Of a stretch of 64,000 nucleotides of DNA, positions 15,337 to 26,425 are shown piece by piece; positions within the stretch are counted from its first letter, which is position 1, and each line of letters starts with the position of its first letter. The notes beneath the pieces are model-generated. The model was not told the origin of the DNA, did no database searches, and saw only the letters and a list, made by a program, of their open reading frames with translations. The DNA lies in contig OZ025212.1 in NCBI GenBank assembly GCA_964019055.1, forward strand, positions 2,200,657-2,264,656. Direction: 5' to 3'. The position numbers were made by a program, and so were the translations under genes. The DNA is from Anthopleura xanthogrammica (Eukaryota; Cnidaria; Anthozoa; Actiniaria; Actiniidae).

Positions 15337-15533
15337 CATTACTGCGATTTTCATAATTACGCGGACACCGAAGTTACGAGTGCCCTGTTGGAATTTGCTT
15401 TTTAGCTGCCGCCAGTCAAAAATATAAAAGGTACCGACTGATTATCATTGATTGATGGAAGCGAAAACGCCGTTTTGCACGTTGGTATTTGAACTTCACT
15501 GTCCGCGTAATTATGAAAATCGCAGTAAACATT
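15337..15533. mobile_element. Foldback MITE
   Basis: The left arm ACTGCGATTTTCATAATTAC with GCGGAC is matched in inverse by GTCCGCGTAATTATGAAAATCGCAGT on the right. No coding capacity. Confidence 0.6.
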
Positions 15534-15747
15534 AGCATCCAATAGTTCACTGAAAAAAGAAAGGAACAAAGCATTCTGGTCATTGTAGTCTAACGACACT
15601 GAAAAACGTACGTGGAAATTCCTGTAGTTGCTGGGCTGCCTGTTTTATGCAGCCAGTTATAGTAAATGAGGTTTTTTCTTTACTGCACTGACCACACATA
15701 ACAGTTCAATATCTATTTCAGTACGTTTCAGCACATAAATTGAACGA

Positions 15748-15979
15748 TTACAGCCACCTCAGACACACGCGCACTCTTGCGAATTTTTCTGTCGCGACAA
15801 GTCGGTTTTTGGTGGACGTCAATCAAAATCGTTGCCATAGCACTGTCGGAAAACACAAAGCTACAAATGCATGTGCGTATGGAATGTCATGGAAACGCTT
15901 TGATTGACGTCCACCAGACCCTACTTTGTCGCGATAGAAAAAATCGCAACAGTGCTCGTGTGTCTGGGAATGGCTGTAA
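15748..15979. mobile_element. MITE of the GGTGGACGTCAATCAAA family
   Basis: Long imperfect inverted arms run from TTACAGCC to GGCTGTAA. They include TTTTTCTGTCGCGACAA / TTGTCGCGATAGAAAAAA and GGTGGACGTCAATCAAA / TTTGATTGACGTCCACC. Diverged relatives are at 2,865-2,990 and 62,628-62,750. Confidence 0.7.
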
Positions 15980-15983
15980 ATAG

Positions 15984-17729
15984 CCACGATAAGAATAAAA
16001 TAAACATAAAAATATAACTGAATAAAAATAATGAAATAAAATAAAATATGTATTCTTGACAATTTTCAGTGCTTAATTGTGTAGACGATCAGCAGGTTTT
16101 CTTTGACAGTTTATTCTTGTCAAGGTTTTCTTGCCTCCGTAGATGATGAACAAGTTCAGTTCCTTAACAAGTTTCCGGCGTTTGTGTCCGCAATGCCTTT
16201 CCTCATCTACACGAGGAAAATAATACTTTTTTTAAAATATTCCTCACTTGCCACCGATTTTCCTTGTTGTCATCTACACGAGCAATTTTTGGCCCTGGCA
16301 ATTTTCCTTGTCAAGGAAAAACGTGCCACTTTTCCTCATCTACACCAGCAAATAAAACTTGTCAAGGAAAAATTGCTCGTGTAGATGCTGCTAATTTTAT
16401 TAGGTTTGGCTCAAATGAAGTTCTACTTTTGACCTTAACCTAATAATAACTAAATAAAGGCTAGAACCCAATAAAGTTTTGATCTTATTTTAAGGATTTA
16501 GTGTTTTGTGCAAGCAGTCGTTCTTAGACTGATTATTAACATTTAAAAACAACTAAGAAATGTTATTATTTTCTTTGTTTTCGCAACTCGGCCTCATCTC
16601 AGCTTGGTCCTGACCGTGATACAATAGCAAACAGTGGTGGGTCCCATTTTATAATGGACCGAAAGACTTCATTAATTCAACCTCTTGTTTGGCTGCCACT
16701 GACCACCCTTCGAGCTACCTATACCTGCTACTAGAAAAGTATTTTTAGAAGTTTTTGAACAGTAACCCGTTGGCAATAACTTGTGCACCTGTTAACGTTT
16801 CGAAAAAGATTGACTTCGAATAATGTGAATAATAATGAATCGAAAACAGAGTTAACATATCGTTTTTCCCGGCCCATTTATTTTAGCAGCAAACGACACA
16901 TTCCCATCGTGTTCACAAGAGAAATAAAAACACACGAGTTTGTTGGGAGAGCACAAAAGAATCTTGAAAATAACTAGATAGACGACACTAAAGGCCCGTT
17001 AAGACTAGTAATTTTGTCGTGCGACTTGAACGGCGATTTCAACGTCGATTTTATTGCAATCTCGATCGCGAGTGTAAACACCCAGCGATTTTATTGCAAA
17101 CTTGATGCAATTCTTCCTAAAAATTAGTGTCTTTATCAATAGATAAAGATGGAATGTTTTTCCTCCGTTTATGACATTTTTCTTAGGTCATCGGTGGTCA
17201 TCCGCGATCGCCTGCCCCGGGGGTCTCTCCCATATATAGAGGGGCGGAGATACTCGTCGGAAATTTTGAAAATGACTCTTAAAAGGTACAATTGCAAGTT
17301 TTAACCCTAAATAGTACCTAATGATGCAAATTTTACTGCATTTTAGTTGGTTTTTCGTTTGAACACCCTAAAAGGTACTAAATAACGAAAATTAGCGGTA
17401 CGACGGATCGCCAGATTCGTGCTCAAAATTGGTATTGTTTTTCTGCCACGTTGGTAGGCACAGCAGGACTTTTTGGTATTTATCAAGTGACAATCGCCGC
17501 GAGTTGCACTAAATTTCGAGAATGTTCCTAATTGGTGGCTTGATTCGCCGAACAAAAAAAAAACATTCATTATTAATGGCTAGTGTTTGTGAGAAGTTAA
17601 GGTGGGATATCTTCAAAGACATTCAATAGCTACTGTTTGTTGATACTAAGCTAGTGTTTATAATTGGGATATCTTCAAAGATATCTTCAGTCGTGGTTGT
17701 TGTTCCTCACGGAACGCGCTTCTGACACC
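15984..17729 (+). repeat. Gene 3 5' flank, duplicated upstream of gene 6
   Basis: Homologous along its length with 51,827-53,487, with small indels. It begins at CCACGATAAGAATAAAATAA and runs to the MSWW exon. It includes a tandem set of CATCTACACGAGCAATTTT-type motifs around 16,200-16,390. No gene recognised inside. Confidence 0.85.
17567..17729 (+). promoter_or_regulatory. Composite 5' block of gene 3
   Basis: Two related upstream blocks lie in tandem. The first (17567-17624) resembles the leader of genes 4 and 6 (TTAATGGCTAGTGTTTGTGA, then GGGATATCTTCAAAGACAT). The second (17619-17729) is the gene 2 type and repeats GGGATATCTTCAAAGA. Gene 3 therefore carries a fused leader of both subtypes. 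Confidence 0.45.
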
Positions 17730-18301
17730 ATGTCTTGGTGGATGAGATATTCGTGGGTTTTCTGGTTGTTTTATCAAGTTCTTTATTCAGCACTATTAGG
17801 TAAGTTTTTATTTTTATACTACTCAATTTGATATATACGTGTAAATGTATGCCTAATTTCATCTGTTCGAACCCAACTTTATTAAGGACGAAAAAGAGGT
17901 GCGACGGACGAACAAAATGTTGTTTTTTTTTCTTTCAAAAAACCGTCCTTGTTTTACGAGGGTAGCATGAAACCCATTCGAAAAATGGCAGCTTTTTACA
18001 TATTTTCTAAATTTAATGCCTCAAGAGGTACAAAACATATCAATGGAAAGAAGATGCATATAACACACATACAACTGCGAGCCCGGCGGAATTCGAACTC
18101 GGGTCGCCTTGGTGTTCTCACCGCTACGCCAACGGCCCGTGAAGTTATTCAAACAAATAACTTCATGATGGCCTCTATGAGTATTTGAGAGTAAAAATTG
18201 CTAGTTTAGTAAAGTATTTTAAACACATTTTGTAAAGAAAATTATATGAAAAATGAAAGGGAAGAATTCGAAAATATAAATAAGATGTTTAGTAACTCTG
18301 T

Positions 18302-18333
<32 letters not shown>

Positions 18334-21300
18334 CTCTGTTTCTGAATGAGACCGACGATCGTAAACACACAACCACAGGATATTTGAAGTTTTGAAACCG
18401 GCCGTGAACTAATATATAATACGTTGTTTTCAACTTTCGATTGACTACAAATGACCTGGTGAAGTTTGGCAAAAAGCATGCATATTCTAAGTTTATCCTG
18501 CTTACGGGATCGTTTGGAAAAGACGAATAATATCCATGCATATTTATCTCTCCAAGATTTTTATTGATATTGTAGAGGAATTTTTCAAACAAATGGAAAC
18601 AATAACTACAGGCGTTAGAATGTTTCAGTGATGACTCATAACAGGAATTCACCCAAATATGAAAGTTGGGCACCCTGTAGTATTCATTATAGGAAACAAA
18701 CGATACGGATTTTCACTATTAGATTGAATCCATAGGAAAAAATATATCTCTGTTCCAATTGAATATACTTTCGGTGCCAAGCTGAATGGACAATTCATGT
18801 CTTAAAAATATTATCGAGTTTTTTTTTTTTTAAGATTTCTCTTTGAAAATGAAAACATACCGATGATTAATTTTACTCTCAGCTGCTGTTATTTGGCGGC
18901 CAAGGTTTCATTTTACTTTTCAAATTTTCAACAGATTCTCGGAATTTTCGATTCAAATTTTGCTTCGATCTGTTATTAAAATAATCAGGAACAAACCATT
19001 TCCACTCCCCAACTCTACGCCCTCCTGTATCATATTTTTCAAGTTGTTGCGAACATTGCAGCTGCCTACAGAATGTTTGTCAATACTAAAATCATGATTA
19101 GGGGAGGGGTGGTAATAATATCATGAACATGGGAGGGGTGGTATAGTAGATCATGATTAGGTGAGGGGTGGTAATAATACCATGAACATGGGAGGGGTGG
19201 TATAGTAGATCATGATTATGGGAGGGGTGGTATAGTAGATCATGATTAGGGGAGGGGTGGTATAGTAGATCATGATTAGGGGAGGGGTGGTAATAATATC
19301 ATGAACATGGGAGGGGTGGTATAGTAGATCATGATTAGGGGAGGGGTGGTAATAATATCATGAACATGGGAGGGGTGGTATAGTAGATCATGATTAGGGG
19401 AGGGGTGGTAATAATACCATGAACATGGGAGGGGTGGTATAGTAGATCATGATTATGGGAGGGGTGGTATAGTAGATCATGATTAGGGGAGGGGTGGTAA
19501 TAATATCATGAACATGGGAGGGGTGGTATAGTAGATCATGATTAGGGGAGGGGTGGTATAGTAGATCATGATTAGGGGAGGGGTGGTAATAATATCATGA
19601 ACATGGGAGGGGAGGTATAGTAGATCATGATTAGGGGAGGGGTGGTAATAATATCATGAACATGGGAGGGGTGGTATAGTAGATCATGATTAGGGGAGGG
19701 GTGGTAATAATATCATGAACATGGGAGGGGTGGTATAGTAGATCATGATTAGGGGAGGGGTGGTATAGTAGATCATGATTAGGGGAGGGGTGGTATAGTA
19801 GATCATGATTAGGGGAGGGGTGGTAATAATATCATGAACATGGGAGGGGTGGTATAGTAGATCATGATTAGGGGAGGGGTGGTATAGTAGATCATGATTA
19901 GGGGAGGGGTGGTAATAATACCATGAACATGGGAGGGGTGGTATAGTAGATCATGATTAGGGGAGGGGTGGTATAGTAGATCATGATTAGGGGAGGGGTG
20001 GTATAGTAGATCATGATTAGGGGAGGGGTGGTAATAATATCATGAACATGGGAGGGGTGGTATAGTAGATCATTATTATGTTATTTCTTTACTCAAAGCG
20101 GATACTTGTGACAAAGATATGCTTTTTTTTAATCTATTACTGATTTAATTTCTTTTAGTGAATGCTGATACTTGTAACAAAGACATGGTTTTTAAAGTGA
20201 CTCTAGAAGGCAAGACGCTGTCCAATCATGTCTTTAAAACCGTACGAGCCACGAACGATGCGCACTGTGAGTCAAAGTGTTTCTTGGATGATCGCTGTAT
20301 CTCCTACAGCTTTGGCACAAGTGCGAGTGGAGAGAAATACATGTGTGAGCTGAGTGACTCGGACCACTTTATGCATCCTGAAGATCTAGTGGACAAACCT
20401 GGTGTCATCTACAGAAGTGCTCAGGTATAAGATACTTTAGGCGTTGTAATGAGAGATTTAGCAAACACAACGCGACGTGAAAGAGGAAGGTATGTACGCA
20501 GACGAATGATTTCGAAAAACGATCGTTGACATCGCGACGCCACAATCAGGACGCCATTTTATCTGTTTTCACGTCCTCCTTAGGAAGTCGCGACGTCGGC
20601 GGTCGTTTTCGAAATCATTTGTCAGCGCTCGTGCCTTCCTCTTTCACTTCATTTTGTATTTATTAAGTCTCTAAAATAATTCAATTACTCTTGGGGAGTT
20701 CCAGTAGCTCAGTTGGTTAGAGTGTCGGCTAGCAATCTGAAAGTCATGGTTTCGAATCCCGCCTGGATTTGATTATATTGAATGAAAGATTGCGATTGGT
20801 TAAAGTCAATATGGTACTAATTCTGCTCTCTCTTGATTGGCTACAGTTTTTATTCTACAATATGATTGGTTGCTTTTTTAAAAACAGGGCCCATTCTTGT
20901 TCCTAGAGCTGTGCACGTACGTTTCTCAAAAACAATCAACGTTTCTCGCAGGCCGCAGTCTTTATTTCCTTCTGTCGTTATAAGTCTTGGATATCTCCTA
21001 TACTTTTTTAGAGCTAAAACAAAGTTTTGAGAAGCAAAAATAAGATGATTGTGTTGGTTGGTTGATGTATAGACTTGATACAAGTCGTCCACTCTTTTCC
21101 TCTTTCTACCATGGAAAGGGAATTTGGCAGCGCAAGCGTATAGACCTAATCGGTGAACGCGTTGCTATGTACATTTCCACCCAATTCAAAGCTTCTGGGA
21201 ATAAAACCTTTTCCACGTGATATCGAAATACAAAAGACAAAGATTCTTATTCCCAGAGGTTTTGAACTGGGTGGAAACGTACATAAGAACCGGGTCGTTA

Positions 21301-24081
21301 CCGATTATATAGGTCTGTTACGTGCGATTCGATTTCCGCAAAAAAATGTCGCCAATCTCGACCGCCTTAATTTTCAGTTTGGTATAATTTGTGAAAAACC
21401 CGTCGGTAAATTTGGCATGAAACAGAGATGTTAAGTCCCCAGCCCGTAAGTCTAGTAGATGTCTAACAAAACCCTAACGGAAATTGTAGCTAACCGTGAT
21501 TCCACCTTTAAAGTATACGTCACCTCATGCATCGTGAGACAAGAATAATCTTCATTGCAGATTTTTTTTTCATGCAGAACACCTGCAAGTGTTCTAAAAA
21601 CTCGATATGCAGATATAACTTTGTTGACAACACGCATCGCTGTGAATGCAAACCTGGATTTACTGGAGATCAATGCCAAACGAGTGAGTAAACTACTGCA
21701 TCTTTCATCAACGAATAGAATATTTACTTGGTATTTTTGGTTTATTGTTTTAATTTGAAACACGTGGACATCCAATAGTTAAGTGACCTCAGTTTGAAAC
21801 CACTGTCATTCTTAACATTCTTAACTGCGTATTACATAACATTATTGTTTACATTTAAGTTCCCAAGTATTTGTGAAGCCATGGGAAAGCTAAATATTGA
21901 ATCATGAACTATGATTTATGAGATATATATGTTTTTTCCTTATTTTTGCTATTGCCCTCAAATTTTCCTATGCTAATGTTTTCTGTGTATTTGAGAGTTT
22001 TGCTTTTGAAATCCCGCGGAAATCCCTCGGCAATGTGGATTCGCCGTAAGTGTGCCCTCTGACATAATTGACCACCGTCCCTACTATTGAAATTACTAGA
22101 TTATTACAAATACATTAATGACAAATATATCTTTAATCAGATATGGATGAGTGTGCTTCCAATCCCTGTCAAAATGGAGGATCATGTCAAGACCAAGTCA
22201 ACTCATACACCTGTACATGTGATGCAGGATTTACTGGGGACAGCTGCCAGACAGGTGAGAACCAGTTAATATTGAAATCAATAGATTGTTACAAATACAT
22301 TAATGACATATATATCTTTAATCAGATATCGATGAGTGTGCTTCCAATCCTTGTCAAAATGGAGGATCATGTCAAGACCAAGTCAACTCATACACCTGTA
22401 CATGTGCTGCAGGATTTACTGGGGACAACTGCGCAGGTTAGAATGGTTAAATATGTAAACTATTGAGTTTGTACAAATACATTAATGACAAATATATCTT
22501 TAATCAGATATCGATGAGTGTGCTTCCAATCCCTGTCAAAATGGAGGATCATGTCAAGATCATGTCAACTCATACACCTGTACATGTGCTGCAGGATTTA
22601 CTGGGGACAACTGCGCAGGTTAGAATGGTTAAATATGTAAACTATTGAGTTTGTACAAATACATTAATGACAAATATATCTTTAATCAGATATCGATGAG
22701 TGTGCTTCCAATCCTTGTCAAAATGGAGGATCATGTCAAGACCAAGTCAACTCATACACCTGTACATGTGCTGCAGGATTTACCTGGGTCAACTGCCAGA
22801 CAGGTTAGAACCAGTTAATAATGAAATCAATAGATTATTACAAATACATTAATGACAAATATATCTTTAATCAGATATCGATGAGTGTGCTTCCAATCCT
22901 TGTCAAAATGGAGGATCATGTCAAGACCAAGTCAACTCATACACCTGTACATGTGCTGCAGGATTTGAAGGAGATAATTGTGAAATGGGTAAGTCTTAAG
23001 GAGGCTGCCTACAATTTCTCTTGTGCTCACGTTCTTGATTTTGGACCGCAGCAGTTCCTACATACAAGCACCTATCATCTTGAAATTTCACCCAACTACT
23101 GCATGAAGATTGAAGTTTGTAACGATGTATATTTCAATGGCATCAGATTTACTATAGCAACCAAGCAATGACGTCACTGCTTTTGATTAGTAGCAGTTTC
23201 ACGCGTTATTCGATCTAAACTTTTAAAATGACACACTTGACACCTTAAAAGTTTAGATCGAATAACGCGTGAAACTGCTGCTAATCAAAAGCAGTGACGT
23301 CACTGTTTGGTTGCTATGGTAACCAAATGAATACCAGCGGAGATGTTATGTATGGATGAGAGCTCTAGAGCATGCAAATAAATATGGTCTAGAATAGAAT
23401 GACCAAACATATCAAACTCTAATAACGTGTGAAGCCCAGGAATCGAACACGAGACGTGCCCAGGAATGAGAGGGGACTGTGCACTATATGCCATTACACT
23501 ACGCCACCTTTGATTACAGATATCTCTGAGCACAAAGGAGGTGTGAGCTGAAAAATAGAATGGTATTTTTTCTTGATGGGAAAATAAATTATGTGACAAT
23601 AAAATCTTATTGCATCATAGAATGGCTCAAAGTCAGCAGTACTGCAGTGTGTATTGGTACTAGAGACGATCAGTTTCGAGCCTTCACCATTCCCGTTGCC
23701 TGCCATGTCTTGAATTTCAAGCTTGTTTACGTATCTGGAGAAGGAGTTTCCATGACAGATGGCAATACTAAAGCCTACTGGGGAACTACCTATTTCGGAA
23801 GGAATAATGATCTTGAATTCCACATCACGGATACCAGCAACAAGAGAATCAGTCCACCACCTGGCTTCCCACTGGCCGAAACTCAATGGAATCTTATGAT
23901 ATACCATTTACTAGGTGTGACCAACATGGACCCAGAACTTACATTCCCTGAGTTGTCACCTCCCCTAGCAGTGACAGCAGGCAAGGAATTCAGGATATGG
24001 TTTGATCAAGATCTGAATAACGCTTATGAGTACGACAACTATGGTCAAACTTGTGCTGATGTTTGGATTAAGAAAATCTAA
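17730..24081 (+). CDS. Gene 3: secreted PAN-EGF(1+5)-novel C-terminal domain protein
   Basis: Nine exons: 17730-17799, 20159-20424, 21578-21683, 22141-22254, 22326-22436, 22508-22618, 22690-22803, 22875-22988, 23621-24081. All are in frame, for 488 residues. The signal exon is MSWW type. The PAN domain is of the [18 protein letters not shown] type shared with genes 5 and 6. Five EGF exons follow; the first starts NMDEC and the last ends FEGDNCEM, as in gene 4 (FEGDNCEI). The C-terminal domain begins [19 protein letters not shown] and ends [10 protein letters not shown]. Intron 1 (2.4 kb) carries a 30-bp minisatellite; intron 2 carries two foldback elements and a tRNA-like sequence; the last intron carries a long hairpin element. 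Secreted, role unknown. Confidence 0.86.
18078..18142 (-). repeat. tRNA-like SINE head fragment
   Basis: On the - strand it reads TTGGCGTAGCGGTGAGA (A-box-like) and CGAGTTCGAATTCC (B-box-like). It is the same type as 27,105-27,178. Too short for a functional tRNA. Confidence 0.5.
19091..20083. repeat. 30-bp G-rich minisatellite, gene 3 intron 1
   Basis: Alternating units ATCATGATTAGGGGAGGGGT plus GGTATAGTAG (30 bp), and a variant with AATAATATCATGAACATGGG. About 1 kb. Because 30 is a multiple of three, long reading frames open on the - strand, but they are artefacts. The GGGGAGGGG runs could form G-quadruplexes. Confidence 0.97.
20477..20647. mobile_element. Foldback MITE in gene 3 intron 2
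   Basis: GTGAAAGAGGAAGG and GAATGATTTCGAAAAACGAT on the left are matched in inverse by GGTCGTTTTCGAAATCATTT and CCTTCCTCTTTCAC on the right. Confidence 0.65.
20699..20771 (+). repeat. tRNA-derived sequence (pseudo-tRNA or SINE head)
   Basis: A-box-like TAGCTCAGTTGGTTAGAGT and B-box GGTTTCGAATCCC are clear, and TCCAG/CTGGA can pair as part of an acceptor stem. The anticodon arm (around CGGCTAGCAATCTG) does not pair properly, so I read it as a tRNA-derived element, not a working tRNA. The AGC triplet hints at an Ala origin. Confidence 0.55.
21131..21325. mobile_element. Foldback MITE in gene 3 intron 2
   Basis: TATAGACCTAATCGGT and CCACCCAATTCAAAGCTTCT on the left are mirrored by AGAGGTTTTGAACTGGGTGG and ACCGATTATATAGGTCT on the right. 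Confidence 0.65.
23151..23320. mobile_element. Long near-perfect hairpin element in the gene 3 last intron
   Basis: Arms of about 75 bp face each other around a short spacer. TTAAAAGTTTAGATCGAATA on the right mirrors TATTCGATCTAAACTTTTAA on the left, ending outward in ACTATAGCAACCAA and TTGGTTGCTATGGT. High arm identity implies a young foldback MITE. Confidence 0.75.
23428..23510 (-). repeat. tRNA-like SINE head, gene 3 last intron
   Basis: On the - strand: GGTGGCGTAGTGTAATGGCA (A-box-like) and GTGTTCGATTCC (B-box-like), about 83 bp. Similar in kind to the other tRNA-derived fragments in this window. Confidence 0.5.
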
Positions 24082-24664
24082 ATGTTTATTCAAAGACGAC
24101 GGAGTGACTTTAAAAGTGAGTGTGATATATGTGCCGGTGTGTGTAGGCGGGGGAGGGGAGGGGGGCAGCTTTGGAATACCTTCTTTATTGGTTTTTAGTT
24201 TACTACATAATCTGTAGGTATAAACAAAATTTTCGGAAAAAAAAAATGTAAATTGGTCTGGAATTGTGTAATCGGGAATATACAATTTATGGCCCTCCGA
24301 TCCCTATTAAGAAACCAGATCATCTATAATGGACTTTAATTTGGCCTTTAATGTATAATGTGTTCTACCTTAAAAAAATAGGGAGTTGCAGGATATTGAG
24401 AGTTGTAAAGTCCTCCCCATGCAGATTGTGTCCGTCTGTGTATTGCCTCCGTCTCCGTCACTTATTGCCGTTAAATCCGAGGTTGAGGAAAAACTGAGTT
24501 GGCGTTACAGTGCAATGTGTGACGGTATTAGAAGACATATTTCCTAGATTGCGTCATTTCGTTCCCCAACACAGTCCCACAAGGCATTGCAATGCCAATT
24601 CGACCTAGTTTTTTCTCAACATCGAAATGGCTAACATGTAAATAAATACGTGGCTTGAAATAGG
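24082..24664. other. Gene 3 3' flank
   Basis: Contains words shared with the 3' flanks of genes 2 and 6 (TTGGTCTGGAATTGT; GAGAGTTGTAAAGT). Likely 3' UTR. A G-rich run lies at about 24,149-24,166. No gene seen. Confidence 0.4.
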
Positions 24665-24680
24665 CGAATCTTTGTTTACA

Positions 24681-24848
24681 GTTGTGATAAAAAGTTAAAT
24701 TTTACTCTCTTTTACTCCGACGAAGGACTAGCGTCCGAAACGTCAGTAAGTGATCTCTCTTATTTTTTACGGTGTAAAATTTAACTTTTTATCACAACTG
24801 TTTCATTAGAAACACCGACGCAGCCCACACTATCTTACCGCTAGTTAT
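24681..24848 (+). mobile_element. Small retroelement-like insertion with hammerhead-like core and 16-bp target duplication
   Basis: The insertion is bracketed by CGAATCTTTGTTTACA at 24665-24680 and 24849-24864. Inverted arms (AGTTGTGATAAAAAGTTAAA and partner) flank CCGACGA-AGGAC-TAGC-GTCC-GAAACGTC, which resembles hammerhead helix II with its conserved flanks, but C replaces U in the CUGANGA box. Penelope-like elements are known to carry hammerheads. Helix III and the cleavage site are not resolved. Confidence 0.6.
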
Positions 24849-24864
24849 CGAATCTTTGTTTACA

Positions 24865-25403
24865 AGATGTTGCTCATTAGCATACGGTTTTAAATCAAGA
24901 AAATTACAAACCGAACCCAAAACTTAAAAGATCTTATTGATATGAGAAATCTACGAATTTTTTTTAGCTCTTTGCACGCAATAGTTTACGAAATATCAGC
25001 TCGGCTTTCGAATTACTGGGTGGCAAAAGCGCTAATGAGCCCATACATTCTCTGTAAAATTTAGAGATTTTTTAAAAAACCACCTCACTCAAAATCTGTT
25101 TCATGTGTCAAGCTCAAATTTTTAAAATAAGCTGAATTTATCATGCTCTCGATATTCAGAACGGATTTGGTGTAAAATTGGCTAAAAAGTGAAATTTCTA
25201 TGCTAATGATTCGAAGCAAAATGTTAACATTGACATCAGCAAAGATCCGTCTATATACTTTGGTTGAGTGTTATCAGAACTTGTTATTTTGTATCCAGAG
25301 GACTTCTGAATACAAAATAACAACTACTTTACTTTTATCGCTTCGACGTCGGAAACTCGAATTTGATGGTTTTTTTTTTGAATATCGAAGCTATGTGAGC
25401 TAT
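24865..25403. other. Intergenic, nothing recognised
   Basis: AT-rich sequence with no exon, TIR or tandem repeat that I can support. Confidence 0.35.
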
Positions 25404-25412
25404 GTGAAGTAC

Positions 25413-25498
25413 TAGCCTCCTCTGCAGCCGTTTTTATTATCGGTGGAGAGGGGAGCTGGCGGACCGATACTAAAAACGGCTGCAGATCGAGGAGGCTA
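25413..25498. mobile_element. TAGCCTCC MITE with 9-bp target duplication
   Basis: Ends TAGCCTCC and GGAGGCTA with inner inverted CTGCAGCCGTTTTTA. Flanked by GTGAAGTAC at 25404-25412 and 25499-25507. The 9-bp duplication suggests a Mutator-like (MULE) origin. A second copy is at 62,090-62,189. Confidence 0.75.
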
Positions 25499-25765
25499 GT
25501 GAAGTACTTGCTTTTATAGATTGCATGTTGCATACCAGGCTTGAATGTATTGTGGCTCATATATGAAAAAATGTCACCACAGAAAACCATATGCCGGAAA
25601 AACGTGAAAACAAAGTTTAGGAAAATTCCATATTGTTGTCACTTTGGCTGATTGCATTCACATCGCCCATAGTGCATTTCGGGCTTTGTATGCAACATGC
25701 ATGACAACATGCAACAATCGAGTAGATGTGACATCAAAGCTCGTGGATTCTTAAGGCCTGTTCTT

Positions 25766-25889
25766 TAAGGCCCGGTTTAGACGTCGAAGTTCACATGTGC
25801 CTAATCTAATGCAAATGGACTCAAACAATAGGTTTTGCTCATTTGCATTAGATTCGGCACGTGAACTTCGACGTCTAAACCGAGCCTTA
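25766..25889. mobile_element. Hairpin MITE
   Basis: The left arm CGGTTTAGACGTCGAAGTTC and CTAATCTAATGCAAATG is mirrored on the right (CATTTGCATTAGATT, GAACTTCGACGTCTAAACCG) with a short loop. No coding capacity. Confidence 0.75.
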
Positions 25890-26425
25890 GTCCTGGAGTA
25901 CTTACAAAGGGCAAATGAAATTTGTACCTTTCATCATCAATATTTTTTGTGTGACCAGTAAAGCAATGTATTGGAAGTGCATGGTCATTGTGTTTTATGG
26001 ATACCATTTTTGTGACTGCACCTTTTGCATGTGCACCATAAATCTATGAACTTATAATCAAAGTTATTAGAGAAAGCAGAAGAGTTTGTTCTGTATCTTA
26101 CAAGAGACCTTTTTAGCTTCGTATGCAAATAGCCCCTTCCAAGGTTCCCGCGCCATCTTAAAAGGCAGCCGTGCCTTCGCATCGAAGGGTGAGCTTGCAA
26201 TGATAGAGACGTAATAATTACACCTGTTTTGCAAAAATAATTATGTTTCCTATTTGTCATTTTTTATATATTTTTATGTGACAACCTTCTTGCTATCTTC
26301 CTAAAATAAAAACAAACTATGGGGGATTTAATATCCGTTTTGTATACGTTTTAGATTTCCTCAGGCCTAGGGTTGGCTAAATTCAAAATGGCCTTAGAGC
26401 TTTAGATATGTGTAGGTAATTGCCA
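25890..26425. other. Intergenic, fragment of a repeat only
   Basis: 26,214-26,275 matches one end of the MITE at 28,124-28,347 (ACACCTGTTTTGCAAAAA). Otherwise no gene or structure recognised. Confidence 0.4.

Noticed and set aside
19091..20083. CRISPR-like regular repeat
   Set aside because: The units are directly adjacent with no unique spacers, and the genome is eukaryotic; it is a minisatellite.
20699..20771. Functional tRNA gene
   Set aside because: The anticodon arm does not pair and the acceptor stem is partial, so it is listed as a tRNA-derived repeat.
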